Assembly: GCF_014647635.1 (NCBI RefSeq)
Contig: NZ_BMPO01000003.1
Span: 62,001 to 126,000 of the forward strand
DNA: 64,000 bases
Source of the DNA: Pseudomonas matsuisoli
GTDB lineage: Bacteria; Pseudomonadota; Gammaproteobacteria; Pseudomonadales; Pseudomonadaceae
Direction of reading: 5' to 3'
The notes beneath the pieces are model-generated. The model searched no databases and had not been told where the DNA came from. It saw only the letters and a list, made by a program, of their open reading frames with translations. Both the position numbers and the translations under genes were made by a program. Numbering within the stretch: the first letter of the stretch is position 1; each line of letters begins with the position of its first letter. Below, piece after piece: positions 34,896 to 43,808 of the stretch.

Positions 34896-37800
34896 AAACA
34901 CTGGCTAAACGAATGGCATCCCTGCTCACACGGCGCTGGGTCTGGACGCTTTGTCTGCTGCTGATGCTGGTACTCGCTATCTGGTTCGCTGGCCCCTACC
35001 TTGCGCTCGGCGATTATCGCCCTTGGGCGTCCGAGACGAGCCGTCTCCTTACGGCATGCATTCTCATGCTCAGCTGGGGGCTCAGCATGGCACTAGCCGG
35101 CCGCCCTTCCATTAGCGCGCCTGATACCGAGGACGTCTCACAGCAGGAGCATTCGCATCAGGCACTGATCATCGACGCGGAGAAAGTGGAGCTGCAGAGC
35201 CGGTACAAGGAGGCGCTGCGGACCATCAAGGGCTCCACTTTCTACGGAGGCCGTTCCGAGCGGTGGCGAAACGACTTGCCGTGGTATCTGGTGATCGGTC
35301 CAGAACAAAGCGGCAAGACCAGTCTGCTCGACTTTTCCGGCCTTGAGTTCCCGCTGAACCGTGGCGATCAGCAGCGCCTGACCCGCGACATTGGAGGGAC
35401 ACGTCATGCAGATTGGTATTTCGCCGACAACGCCGTCTTGATCGACACCGCCGGCCGCTACCTGACGCAGCCCGAGACGCACGTCGACGGCGCGGGCTGG
35501 AGCACGCTGCTCGACCTGCTGCGCAAACGCCGGGCTAGACCACTCAATGGCGTCTTGGTCACATTGCCCGTCGAATTGCTCGTTGCCGGTCACGAAGTCG
35601 AGCTCGAAACCCTGGCCCGACAGGTGCGCCAACGACTGCTCGAGATACATCAGTGCGTAGGCGTGGAAGTACCGGTCTACCTGGTTTTGAGCAAAGCCGA
35701 TAGGTTGAAGGGCTTCGATGAATTCTTTGATCAGCTGTCCCGCGAGGAAAGTGATCAGGTGCTAGGCGCGAGCTTTGGCAAGGACCAAAACGGCACCGAA
35801 GCACTCGTCGTGAAGCAGGCCTTCGAAATACTGCTCCAGCGCTTGAACAGCCAGGTCATCGTCAAGATGCACCAGGAGCGAGACATTCAGCGGCGCGGCA
35901 GCATCCTCGATTTCCCGCACGGGCTTGGCAACATCGGCGAGCCCTTGTGTCTGTTCATTGAATTGGCGTTTTCCGGTAACCGCTATCAGCGCGCGTCACA
36001 GCTGCGTGGTTTCTATTTCACCAGTGCCCCACACCTCGACGGCCAGTTGCACGAGACCACTGCCGGGATCGGGCGCAATATCGGCCTCGCCACCGGACGC
36101 CTACCTACCCTGCGGCGTGGCCGCGCACGTTTCATTCATCACCTGTTGAGCCGGGTCATTTTTCCGGAGGCGGAGCTGGCTACGCTGGATCAGCATGCGC
36201 GCCGTCGCATCGGCTGGAGTCAGCGCGCGCTCTATGCCGGCGCCGCTGCCTGTCTCGTGCTGTTCGGCTGTGTGTGGGCGTTCAGTTTTTCATCCAATCA
36301 TCAGCGTCTGGAACAACTTCGCGACCTCGCACAAGGCAAAGAACGTCAGTTGGAAACGCTCGGCGATGGGCGCGATGGGACCTCGCTGCTCGAGGTTCTG
36401 GACAGCAGTTACGCCGCCGCGCAGGTCTTCCCGACTGGCGCCGACGTGCAATATCGCGAGCACAGCGGCCTCTATCAAGGGGATAAGGTCGCTCCCGTGG
36501 TCGCCGCGGCATACCGCCAGGATCTGGAAGAGCGCTTGCTGCCGCTGGTGGCGGCTCAGCTCGAGTCCCAGATCAGGGCCTACGGAAACGATCGCGAGCG
36601 TCTGCTCAACAGTCTGCGCGCCTATCTGATGCTGGGCCTCCAAGAGCGTCGCGATCCCGCCTTCTTGAAAGATTGGATCGCGGCGGAATGGTCGGTCCAG
36701 TACCCGGGCAATGCGGTCTTGCAGAATGGATTGGCATCTCACTTCGAGCGCCTACTTTCGCAGCCTTTCCGGTCCTACACGTTCGATGCATCGCTGGTCG
36801 CGCAAGCGCGCCAGACGCTGCGTGGAGAATCGTTGGCCAACGTCGTTTACCGCATGATCAGGGAGCAGGCGCGCCAGCTTCCCGACTATCGGCTTGACGG
36901 AAAACTCGGGACGCAGTCAGCACTTTTCATCGGCGCCGATTACGTCATTCCCGGCCTGTACACGCGCCACGGCTACCAAACCTTGTTCGCTGCGCAGGGC
37001 GTGGGTCTGGTGAAAGGCATATTGGGCAACAACTGGGTGCTCGGCGAAAGCGAAAGTCTTAGCCCGAAAGACCTGACGCGCTTGATGGCCGAAGTGGAGC
37101 AGCTGTACTTCCAGGATTACGCGAACCATTGGGGCGATGCGCTGGCGCAACTGTCCATGCAGCCGATTGGCGACATCAATTTGGGTTCGCAGCAATTGGC
37201 CGGGCTGACATCTGCTAATTCACCCCTCGTTCAGGTATTGATCGAAGTACGCGATAACACGCTGTTGTCCGGACCGGTCGACGCAGCCTCCGAGGCCATC
37301 GCCCACGTCCCGAACGGCACCGGTAATAAGCTGGCGAAAGCGACGGACGCCTTGGCAGCTGCCGCAACATCCCTTGCCGTTCCGGACACGTCGCGGCGAA
37401 CCCTCGCCAACCGTTTCCAACCTCTGCATCGCCTATTGGACGAAGGCGACGCACCTGCCATGGACTTGGCGAACGCGCTGCAAGCGCTGAATGCGCTGCA
37501 ACTTCAATTGGCTGGCCTTGCTCATTCCGGCGCGCCAGAGCAAGCCGCCTATGACATGGCGCGGGCACGCATGGGCGGCGAGCGCGATGCATTCCATCAA
37601 GTGCGCACTGTCGTGACACGCCTGCCGCAACCGGTTGGCGCCTGGCTTACCCTGCTTGCCGAAGAGAGCTGGACCGCCGTGCTCAACGACGCGCATCAAT
37701 ACCTGAATCAGCGCTATAAGCATGAGCTCTATGCCGCCTACGACAGCTCGCTGAAAAAGCGCTACCCGTTTGCCGCGCACAGCGAAAGCGACGTCGCCGT

Positions 37801-38401
37801 TGCGGACTTCAGGGAGTTCTTCAAAACCCAGGGTACCGCGCAGACCTTTTTCGATAACTACCTTAAACCCTTCGTCAACAATGCTTCCGGCCAATACCAG
37901 CTGCGCCGCGTCGATGGGCGGGGCCTGCCGCTTTCACGTGCATTCCTGAGCCAACTCACCCGCGTGCAGACCATTCGCGCAAGCTTCTTTGCGGAGAATC
38001 CCAACGAGCCACAGGTGCAGTTCAAACTCGAACCTTACTCCTTGGATTCCAGCGTCGGCCGCGCGGACTTCCAGTTCGGCGATCGGCAAATGGAATACCG
38101 CCATGGTCCAATCGTCCAGACTGCGTTTCAGTGGCCGTCGACCGCTTTGGAAGGCCGAACGAGCTTGGTCGTGGAGGAGCTTAGCGGACGCAAGGTCGGG
38201 ATCGAGAAGAATACCGGTCCATGGTCGCTGTTCCGCTTGTTGGACCTCATGACGGTGGACTATCACAGCGGTCGCGATGTACTCATTCTCAAGGCCAATC
38301 TTGGCGGCCTGCACGCGAACTACTTGCTGCATAGCCAGCGTTCACCGAACCCATTCGACATCGCGATGCTGCGCGGCTTCGAATTGCCGGCTAGCTTGTG
38401 A
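34892..38401 (+). CDS. tssM: T6SS inner-membrane protein TssM (IcmF)
   Basis: 1169 residues from ATG 34892. Two N-terminal membrane segments (about 14-33 and 48-66) frame the cytoplasmic GTPase-like domain with Walker A GPEQSGKTS near 136, so this TssM keeps the nucleotide-binding motif that some lack. A third membrane segment near 446-465 leads to the large periplasmic part that binds TssJ. The C-terminal block DLMTVDYHSGRDVLIL is conserved. The stop overlaps the next start (TGATG). Confidence 0.96.
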   Translation: MKTLAKRMASLLTRRWVWTLCLLLMLVLAIWFAGPYLALGDYRPWASETSRLLTACILMLSWGLSMALAGRPSISAPDTEDVSQQEHSHQALIIDAEKVELQSRYKEALRTIKGSTFYGGRSERWRNDLPWYLVIGPEQSGKTSLLDFSGLEFPLNRGDQQRLTRDIGGTRHADWYFADNAVLIDTAGRYLTQPETHVDGAGWSTLLDLLRKRRARPLNGVLVTLPVELLVAGHEVELETLARQVRQRLLEIHQCVGVEVPVYLVLSKADRLKGFDEFFDQLSREESDQVLGASFGKDQNGTEALVVKQAFEILLQRLNSQVIVKMHQERDIQRRGSILDFPHGLGNIGEPLCLFIELAFSGNRYQRASQLRGFYFTSAPHLDGQLHETTAGIGRNIGLATGRLPTLRRGRARFIHHLLSRVIFPEAELATLDQHARRRIGWSQRALYAGAAACLVLFGCVWAFSFSSNHQRLEQLRDLAQGKERQLETLGDGRDGTSLLEVLDSSYAAAQVFPTGADVQYREHSGLYQGDKVAPVVAAAYRQDLEERLLPLVAAQLESQIRAYGNDRERLLNSLRAYLMLGLQERRDPAFLKDWIAAEWSVQYPGNAVLQNGLASHFERLLSQPFRSYTFDASLVAQARQTLRGESLANVVYRMIREQARQLPDYRLDGKLGTQSALFIGADYVIPGLYTRHGYQTLFAAQGVGLVKGILGNNWVLGESESLSPKDLTRLMAEVEQLYFQDYANHWGDALAQLSMQPIGDINLGSQQLAGLTSANSPLVQVLIEVRDNTLLSGPVDAASEAIAHVPNGTGNKLAKATDALAAAATSLAVPDTSRRTLANRFQPLHRLLDEGDAPAMDLANALQALNALQLQLAGLAHSGAPEQAAYDMARARMGGERDAFHQVRTVVTRLPQPVGAWLTLLAEESWTAVLNDAHQYLNQRYKHELYAAYDSSLKKRYPFAAHSESDVAVADFREFFKTQGTAQTFFDNYLKPFVNNASGQYQLRRVDGRGLPLSRAFLSQLTRVQTIRASFFAENPNEPQVQFKLEPYSLDSSVGRADFQFGDRQMEYRHGPIVQTAFQWPSTALEGRTSLVVEELSGRKVGIEKNTGPWSLFRLLDLMTVDYHSGRDVLILKANLGGLHANYLLHSQRSPNPFDIAMLRGFELPASL

Positions 38402-39129
38402 TGGCGCAGTCTCTCATCGCCTGGCAAAGCGCCGCACGTACCGACACCGGCAAGGTTCGTGCGCGCAATGAAGATGCGGTGCTCGAAAGCAGCGAGGCGC
38501 AGGTATGGGCGGTCGCCGATGGGATGGGCGGCCATCAGAATGGTGCGTTGGCCAGTCGCCTGATCGTCGAGCGGCTGGCGGAATCCGTCAGTGGATCACT
38601 GGACGGTCGAGTACGTGAAATGCGCATGCGACTGCATGACGTCAACCGCTGCTTGGGCCAGGACATTACGCTCCAGCACGGCGTCGACACCCCGTTGATC
38701 GGCAGCACCGTCGTGGCGCTAATAGCGGACGATGACCGTGCGGTCTGTATCTGGGCAGGCGACAGTCGGTGCTACCTGTGGCGACAGAATCGACTTTACC
38801 AATTGACCCGTGACCATTGCCTCATGCAGGAGTTGATGGTCGAAGAGAACCTAACGGCACAGGAGGCTGCACGCCATCCGAAGGCCCAAGCACTCACGCG
38901 TGCCATCGGCGCGAGTGAAGTATTGCAGCTGGATCTATTGGAGCTGGAAACGGAGCCTGGGGATACCTTTCTCCTGTGCTCCGACGGCCTCTACCGCGAC
39001 GTAACCGAGGCAGACCTCAGCCAAGCCCTTAACCAACGTTCGCCCGCCATGGCCATTCAGCAACTGTTCGACAAGGTGCTCGCCGGACGTGCTCGAGACA
39101 ACGTCAGCGCCGTGGTGGTACGTCGATGA
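38401..39129 (+). CDS. stp1: PP2C-type serine/threonine phosphatase of the T6SS (Stp1/PppA)
   Basis: 242 residues. PP2C motifs are in order: TDTGKVRARNEDAVL near 14, WAVADGMGGHQNG near 35 (metal-binding Asp), WAGDSRCYLWR near 119, LLCSDGLYRDV near 194 and RDNVSAVVVR at the C-terminus. It should reverse the phosphorylation made by the adjacent kinase and so hold the T6SS off. ATG 38401 overlaps the tssM stop; GTG 38398 is also in frame. Overlaps stk1 by 4 bp. Confidence 0.95.
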   Translation: MAQSLIAWQSAARTDTGKVRARNEDAVLESSEAQVWAVADGMGGHQNGALASRLIVERLAESVSGSLDGRVREMRMRLHDVNRCLGQDITLQHGVDTPLIGSTVVALIADDDRAVCIWAGDSRCYLWRQNRLYQLTRDHCLMQELMVEENLTAQEAARHPKAQALTRAIGASEVLQLDLLELETEPGDTFLLCSDGLYRDVTEADLSQALNQRSPAMAIQQLFDKVLAGRARDNVSAVVVRR

Positions 39130-40142
39130 ACACGCACGCGACCGCATCCGTCGATTCACCGATCGCCGAAGAACCCGACGCCCTGACCTACTACGCTTTC
39201 GCATCCGAGGAGCGCCCGGAGGCCGAAGCACCGAAAGACCTGTCGACGCGTCGCCACATCGGCGAAATGCCAACGGTACTGGCGGGTCGTTATCGTATCG
39301 AACGTTTACTCGGGATCGGCGGCATGGGTGCCGTATACCGCGCAAGGGACCTCCTGCGTGAGCAATTCGGTGATCCGTCGCCCTACCTTGCGATCAAGAC
39401 GCTGACCGACGATTTCGCGGACTACCCCGATGCTGGCGCGCTGCTCTATACCGAGTTCGCACTGACGACCCAGCTGAATCATCCCGGCGTCATCAAACTT
39501 TTCGAATTCCATGTCGACACGGCAAGCCAACGGGCATTCATCACACTGGAATCGCTGCAGGGAAGGACGCTCGATCACACGCTGAAAGAAAACCCTGAAG
39601 GGCTTAGCTGGGAAACAGCGCAGGCGATCACCAGCGAGCTGTTGGCGGCGCTTGCGTACTCGCATCGGAAAGGCATCCTGCACGGCGACCTCAAGCCCAG
39701 CAACATCATGCTTACTCCCGATGGCGTGCGATTGTTCGACTACGGTTTAGGCCGCGCCCAAAACGGTGTGCTCGAGGGATTACCGCAAATCAGCCGCGAC
39801 CGCTTCGCAGCCTGGACACCGCGATACGCAGCGCTCGAATTGATCGAAGGTGGCATGCTCTCCGAAGCGACCGATACCTACGCTATCGCCTGCGTCATCT
39901 ACGAGCTGTGCAGCGGACGGCATCCCTACCGGCGCCTAAATGCCAAGCAGGCGCGAAACATGGAGTTGGATAAGCAGCTCGAGAAACCGGAATGCCTACC
40001 CGAGCCCTGCTGGAAAGCGTTGCGCGCAGCCCTTTCGTTGGCAGCGTCGGACCGCAAGATCGCCGTAGAAGGCCTAGCTCAGGCATTCGAGACGCGTCGC
40101 GGAAGCTCGCTTGAACGCTATTTCGGTTTCTTTTGCCGTTGA
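39126..40142 (+). CDS. stk1: Serine/threonine kinase of the T6SS (Stk1/PpkA-like)
   Basis: 338 residues. The kinase domain occupies about 55-310: glycine loop GIGGMGAVY, ATP-binding lysine in LAIKTL, catalytic loop HGDLKPSN and metal-binding FDYG. The HRD arginine is replaced by Gly and DFG by DYG; the catalytic Asp, Lys and Asn are kept, so activity is likely. RD-less kinases usually do not need activation-loop phosphorylation. No C-terminal membrane segment or periplasmic domain is seen, unlike PpkA of H1-T6SS. Last gene of the operon. Confidence 0.94.
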   Translation: MNTHATASVDSPIAEEPDALTYYAFASEERPEAEAPKDLSTRRHIGEMPTVLAGRYRIERLLGIGGMGAVYRARDLLREQFGDPSPYLAIKTLTDDFADYPDAGALLYTEFALTTQLNHPGVIKLFEFHVDTASQRAFITLESLQGRTLDHTLKENPEGLSWETAQAITSELLAALAYSHRKGILHGDLKPSNIMLTPDGVRLFDYGLGRAQNGVLEGLPQISRDRFAAWTPRYAALELIEGGMLSEATDTYAIACVIYELCSGRHPYRRLNAKQARNMELDKQLEKPECLPEPCWKALRAALSLAASDRKIAVEGLAQAFETRRGSSLERYFGFFCR

Positions 40143-40164
40143 ACAAAAAATCTCAACGATTCTA

Positions 40165-40200
40165 TTGACTTAGGTTCCTGGCCTGCGTAAATTGCGCGCC
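40165..40200 (+). promoter_or_regulatory. Sigma-70 promoter of tRNA-Asp
   Basis: -35 TTGACT (40165-40170), exact 17-bp spacer, -10 TAAATT (40188-40193), then a GC-rich discriminator GCGCGCC. Such a discriminator is typical of stable RNA promoters under stringent control. Start of transcription is expected near 40200. Confidence 0.8.
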
Positions 40201-40247
40201 TCGCAAGGCGATCAGGTGAACAGCCAGATCGACATGCGAACCGACGC

Positions 40248-40324
40248 GCAGCGGTAGTTCAGTCGGTTAGAATACCGGCCTGTCACGCCGGGGGTCGCGG
40301 GTTCGAGTCCCGTCCGCTGCGCCA
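40248..40324 (+). tRNA. tRNA-Asp (GTC)
   Basis: 77 nt including an encoded CCA. The acceptor stem GCAGCGG pairs with CCGCTGC; the D-loop AGTTCAGTCGGTTAGAAT, anticodon GTC (40282-40284) in CCTGTCACG, and T-arm GGGTTCGAGTCCC are intact. It lies 105 bp after the T6SS operon. Confidence 0.97.
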
Positions 40325-40351
40325 TATCTCGACTGCATCAGCGGTCGTACG

Positions 40352-40386
40352 AAAAAGGTGGATTGATTCGTCAATCCACCTTTTTT
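40352..40386. terminator. Bidirectional terminator between tRNA-Asp and the RlpA-like gene
   Basis: Stem GGTGGATTGA (40357-40366), TTCG loop, TCAATCCACC (40371-40380), with A-run (40352-40356) on one side and six T on the other. It works in both directions. The right arm contains the RlpA-like stop codon, so the last Val and Asp codons of that protein are part of the hairpin. Confidence 0.93.
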
Positions 40387-40748
40387 ACTTTTACGGGCAC
40401 TACGCCCTCCTCGAGCATATCCACCTTCTTGGCCGCCTCTTGCGAAAGGTCGATGACCCGGCCTGGTGTGTGCGGCCCGCGATCATTGATGCGCACGGTC
40501 ACCGTCTTGTCGTTCTCCAGATTGGTCACCTCTACACGCGTCCCCAGCGGCAATGTCTTATGGGCCGCGACGAGCTCGTCGTTATCGAATCGCTCTCCAC
40601 TCGTGGTGCGTTTGCCTTGAAAGGCATCCGAATAATGCGAAGCCTTCCCTTCCTGGGTGAATGAGCTTTCCTCCGCCGCAAAGGCTGCAGGCGCTAACAG
40701 GACGAAGGCAAATGTGTACCGCAGCTTTATTTTTGTTAGAGCACGCAA
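40371..40748 (-). CDS. RlpA-like double-psi beta-barrel protein (short, secreted)
   Basis: 125 residues from TTG 40748, which has AGGAGG 6 bp upstream; GTG 40754 would be too near that site. A signal peptide ends at APAAFA-AEE. The DPBB domain (about residues 34-120) has the RlpA core [32 protein letters not shown] and the catalytic Asp in VRINDRGPH. RlpA is a lytic transglycosylase acting on peptidoglycan without stem peptides. This protein has no SPOR domain and no lipobox Cys in the signal, so it is a small periplasmic or secreted member, not the septal RlpA itself. Confidence 0.87.
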   Translation of the reverse strand: MRALTKIKLRYTFAFVLLAPAAFAAEESSFTQEGKASHYSDAFQGKRTTSGERFDNDELVAAHKTLPLGTRVEVTNLENDKTVTVRINDRGPHTPGRVIDLSQEAAKKVDMLEEGVVPVKVKKVD

Positions 40749-40816
40749 AAGCACCCTCCTTATGTTTGGAACGCCTCGGCCTTTCGAGCGCTCAATTGCC
40801 TAGACCGAAGCGGTAG

Positions 40817-41188
40817 ATGGATTTCTTTCGGAGCACGCCGATGCGCGTTGGTTCGATTCGACGCACCCACATCGGTACGAACGTTTACAAGGCATTGATC
40901 GATATGACATGCAGCAAGGCCGTCATTTCCAGGTGTATTCGTGAATTACTGGAGGTTAGAACCGCCGAGGCATCGATTTGCCCATCGGATGTGGCGCGCT
41001 CGCTCGAGGCGGATGGAGCGGCATGGAGAGCGCTGATGCCGGCTGTCAGGGAGGTGGGTCGTCAACTGGCGGACAATGGTTTCGTGCAGATCACGCAGGC
41101 AGGCAAGGTGTTGGCGCCGACGGGAGAAATCAGAGGTCCTATTCGCCTTCGACGGGGGCCGAACTATTCCAGGTGGCAGCCGGGCTGA
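40817..41188 (+). CDS. DUF3253 domain protein
   Basis: 123 residues as read from ATG 40817. The DUF3253 domain covers about residues 38-115, with ASICPSDVARSLE, WRALMPAVREVGRQLADNGFV and the end GEIRGPIRLRRG. The domain has a winged-helix look but no assigned biochemical function. The first 29 residues are unusual for the family and none of the possible starts (40817, 40841, 40904) has a good ribosome site; 40904 would give a 94-residue protein of typical size. Confidence 0.75.
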   Translation: MDFFRSTPMRVGSIRRTHIGTNVYKALIDMTCSKAVISRCIRELLEVRTAEASICPSDVARSLEADGAAWRALMPAVREVGRQLADNGFVQITQAGKVLAPTGEIRGPIRLRRGPNYSRWQPG

Positions 41189-41197
41189 GCTTCAGGA

Positions 41198-41569
41198 TCA
41201 AAGCGGCTCCGCAGGGCCGACCAATCCATGAACCGCCTCGAGAATCGACGACAGATCGAACGGCTTGTCGAACACCTGCGAAAACAGGCCAGGCTGAGCA
41301 CGCCCGACATGGGCTTGGGCGCCACTCATGAGAATGATGGGCAGATTTGCCAATTGGGGACGCGCACGTATCGCACGAGCGAATTCGAGCCCATCCATCA
41401 CCGGCATCATGAAGTCAGTGATGACAAGCTCAGGGCGCTCACGATCGAGCACCTCTAGCCCTTTGCGGCCATTGCTGGCCTTGGCCACCATGTAACCTTC
41501 GTCTTCCAATGCGTAGCCGAGGATATCTGCTATCAGATATTCATCGTCGACTATCAGGATGGTTGTCAT
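41198..41569 (-). CDS. Single-domain response regulator (CheY-like receiver)
   Basis: 123 residues, receiver domain only. Acidic pocket D8/D9, phospho-acceptor D52 in VITDFMMPVMDG, and the conserved Lys102 in DKPF are all present. With no output domain it must act through protein contact or phosphotransfer. It is 28 bp downstream of the KaiC-like gene in the same direction, so they are probably one operon. No histidine kinase is encoded nearby. Confidence 0.92.
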   Translation of the reverse strand: MTTILIVDDEYLIADILGYALEDEGYMVAKASNGRKGLEVLDRERPELVITDFMMPVMDGLEFARAIRARPQLANLPIILMSGAQAHVGRAQPGLFSQVFDKPFDLSSILEAVHGLVGPAEPL

Positions 41570-41597
41570 GCGTCTCTATATCCAACAGCGTGCGCGA

Positions 41598-43040
41598 TCA
41601 TGCATTAGACACCGGCGCCGCCGTCCCTGAGAGAACCGCTGTCGCATGTTTGAATGCTTTATTGAGAGCAACACCGTTATCGCCGATAACGATCTCTAAA
41701 AGCGAAGGATCGTAGAAGCTGTCCCGCATCTTCAGGATGGTCAACACGCGCTTGAGCTCTGAGTCCAACTCAACGAAACGAGCGAGAAACAGATTGTCCA
41801 CAATGCTGGACAGCTCCGGCGCGGGAGCATTGATATCCGCCCCGAACAGGTCACGCATTTCCCATGTTGCAAAGACACAGACACCGCGCGCTCTCAGCTC
41901 GTTCATCAATGCGCTGAAATACTCGACCAGGCGCGGTGTGGAATTCGCGACCCGAACCATGCCACCCAGGCTATCAATGAAAACCCGCTTGATGCCTTTG
42001 CTCTCTACAGCAGCCAATAGCCGTGCACCTAAGTTGTCGACCAAGCCTTCTGTAGTGGACTGCCACTCGATGTGAAGCGCTCCGCTACGCTCCATGCCTT
42101 CAATGTCGACGCCTATCAGCCGCCCTTTCAAACGGAGCCTTTCCGGAGTCTCATAAAAGCCAAAATGCAAGCCGGGCTCTTCGAGCGTGCACTTGGAAAG
42201 AAAGCTCAAGCCGATACTGGTTTTGCCACTGCCGGACGGGCCAATGATCAAACTGACCGAAGAGTCAGGCAGTCCTCCACCGATGGCTCGATCTAGGGAA
42301 TCGATGCCGCTGGGTAATCTCAAAAATTCGGCCTGATTCACGCGCGAAGGGCGTTTGTATACCGATTCGATCCGCGGGTAGACCGCAATTCCATCATCAA
42401 CGATTTCATATTCATGCAACCCAGACAGGGCGCCGCTTCCGCGCGTTTTCCGCGCTTGAATACGGCGAACGGAGCGGGAACCGACCAACTCATCCGAGAG
42501 CTCGATGATGCCATCCACCATCGTGTGCTCGGGGCTACCGTCATCCAGTCTCGAGCTCGTCAGAAACAGGACCGTGCAGCCCGCGAAGGCCGCATGCCCT
42601 TGCAGTTCGGAGATGAATTTCTTCGTATCGAGAGGCGTATCGGCTTTGGACCGCGCATTCAGCAGCCCGTCAACGATCAGCACCGAGGCTTTCTGCCGGC
42701 TGATCTCGCGACGCAAAAGCTTGACGACCTCTTCCAAACCCTCGTTCTGCAACGTGTCGAAGGCGCTAACGAATTGCACTTCGGCGCCAATGCGGGATTT
42801 GTCGAAATAGTTAAGCGTCGAAAGGAACTGGAAGAGCCGCTCATGGGTTTCTGAAAGCAGCGTTGCGACCAATGCCCGCCCGCCACTTTTCACATGATTG
42901 AAAGCGATCTGGTTAGCCAGGATGGTCTTACCAGAGCCGGGCCGTCCCTGGACAATGTAGGACGCACCCGCGACCAAGCCCCCCTTCAATAGGGCATCGA
43001 GCCCTTCGATCCCACTCTGAAGGCGCGTTAGCTGTTCCAC
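41598..43040 (-). CDS. Two-domain KaiC-like RecA-fold ATPase
   Basis: 480 residues from GTG 43040 (MEQLTRLQSGIEGLDALL after initiator reading), with CGAGG 10 bp upstream; longer TTG/GTG starts at 43127/43124 would add residues not seen at KaiC starts. Two RecA-like modules: Walker A GRPGSGKT (32-39) and GPSGSGKT (267-274). Each has a catalytic-Glu segment, SETHER and YETPER. The phosphorylated Ser-Thr pair of cyanobacterial KaiC is not apparent. KaiC homologues outside cyanobacteria act in signalling and stress. No kaiB is present. Confidence 0.88.
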   Translation of the reverse strand: MEQLTRLQSGIEGLDALLKGGLVAGASYIVQGRPGSGKTILANQIAFNHVKSGGRALVATLLSETHERLFQFLSTLNYFDKSRIGAEVQFVSAFDTLQNEGLEEVVKLLRREISRQKASVLIVDGLLNARSKADTPLDTKKFISELQGHAAFAGCTVLFLTSSRLDDGSPEHTMVDGIIELSDELVGSRSVRRIQARKTRGSGALSGLHEYEIVDDGIAVYPRIESVYKRPSRVNQAEFLRLPSGIDSLDRAIGGGLPDSSVSLIIGPSGSGKTSIGLSFLSKCTLEEPGLHFGFYETPERLRLKGRLIGVDIEGMERSGALHIEWQSTTEGLVDNLGARLLAAVESKGIKRVFIDSLGGMVRVANSTPRLVEYFSALMNELRARGVCVFATWEMRDLFGADINAPAPELSSIVDNLFLARFVELDSELKRVLTILKMRDSFYDPSLLEIVIGDNGVALNKAFKHATAVLSGTAAPVSNA

Positions 43041-43179
43041 GTCAGGTCTGCCTCGAAAAAATAAAGCGTTTGGAACGCGATAGCCTACACAGGTTCGCGG
43101 CAAAAGGTCAGAGTTCTTGTGCACCAACGCCCCGATAAAGCGCCTTGTCAGTGTGGTTCAGGATGGGGGAACGACGCGC

Positions 43180-43185
43180 TATGAT
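43180..43185 (+). promoter_or_regulatory. Candidate -10 box of crtZ
   Basis: TATGAT lies 15 bp before the crtZ ATG at 43201. The matching -35 region (TTCAGG-like at 17-bp spacing) is poor, so the promoter may need an activator or an alternative sigma factor. Confidence 0.35.
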
Positions 43186-43200
43186 GCGGCAGTCCCCGAA

Positions 43201-43728
43201 ATGACCAAGGTCACCATGTCCCCGCTGACCAATACCGTAGTGTTTCTCGCCACCCTGGCCATGATGGAAGTCGTGGCCTGGGCTGCACACAAGTACATCA
43301 TGCATGGCTGGGGTTGGGGCTGGCACAAGTCTCACCACGAGCCACGCAAGGGCTGGTTTGAAAAGAACGACCTCTATGCCGTCGTTTTCGCTGGGCTCGC
43401 CATCGCGCTGATCTATCTGGGAACCCAAGGCTGGCATCCGCTGGAATGGATCGGCGCTGGCATGACGGGTTACGGGCTGCTCTATTTCATCGCGCACGAC
43501 GGTCTGGTGCATCACCGTTGGCCGCTGCGCTACGTGCCGCGGAGCGGTTACCTCAAACGCCTATACCAGGCTCACCGTATGCACCACGCGGTGGACGGCA
43601 AGGACGGTTGCGTGTCCTTCGGGTTCCTCTGGGCGCCATCGGTAGAGACGCTGAAGAAACAGTTGCGGGCGATTCACGGCGGCTCACTACAAGGGCGCCG
43701 GGACAGGGAGAGTTCACCAGAGAGATGA
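43201..43728 (+). CDS. crtZ: Beta-carotene 3-hydroxylase CrtZ
   Basis: 175 residues, normal for bacterial CrtZ. Di-iron histidine motifs of the fatty-acid-hydroxylase type are all present: HKYIMH near 29, HKSHHEP near 42, HDGLVHHRWP near 100 and HRMHHA near 124. Membrane segments lie between them. It adds hydroxyls at C3 and C3' of beta-carotene to give zeaxanthin. It stands apart from the main crt operon, on the other strand and separated by an SDR gene. Start at ATG 43201; ATG 43216 is also possible. Confidence 0.95.
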   Translation: MTKVTMSPLTNTVVFLATLAMMEVVAWAAHKYIMHGWGWGWHKSHHEPRKGWFEKNDLYAVVFAGLAIALIYLGTQGWHPLEWIGAGMTGYGLLYFIAHDGLVHHRWPLRYVPRSGYLKRLYQAHRMHHAVDGKDGCVSFGFLWAPSVETLKKQLRAIHGGSLQGRRDRESSPER

Positions 43729-43733
43729 GCCTT

Positions 43734-43784
43734 CTGTGGGAGCGGGCAGTACCCGCAGCTCGCGGGCATGGCCTACTCCCACGG
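43734..43784. repeat. REP-like hairpin
   Basis: CTGTGGGAGCGGGCAGTACCC and CGGGCATGGCCTACTCCCAC form an imperfect facing pair between the convergent crtZ and SDR genes. Confidence 0.7.
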
Positions 43785-43808
43785 AGACAAACGGGCGAGC
43801 ACGGTTTC

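Noticed and set aside
40248-40324. tRNA-Asp as the attachment site of an integrated T6SS island
   Set aside because: No integrase and no direct repeat of the tRNA 3' end was noticed at the other flank of the T6SS cluster.
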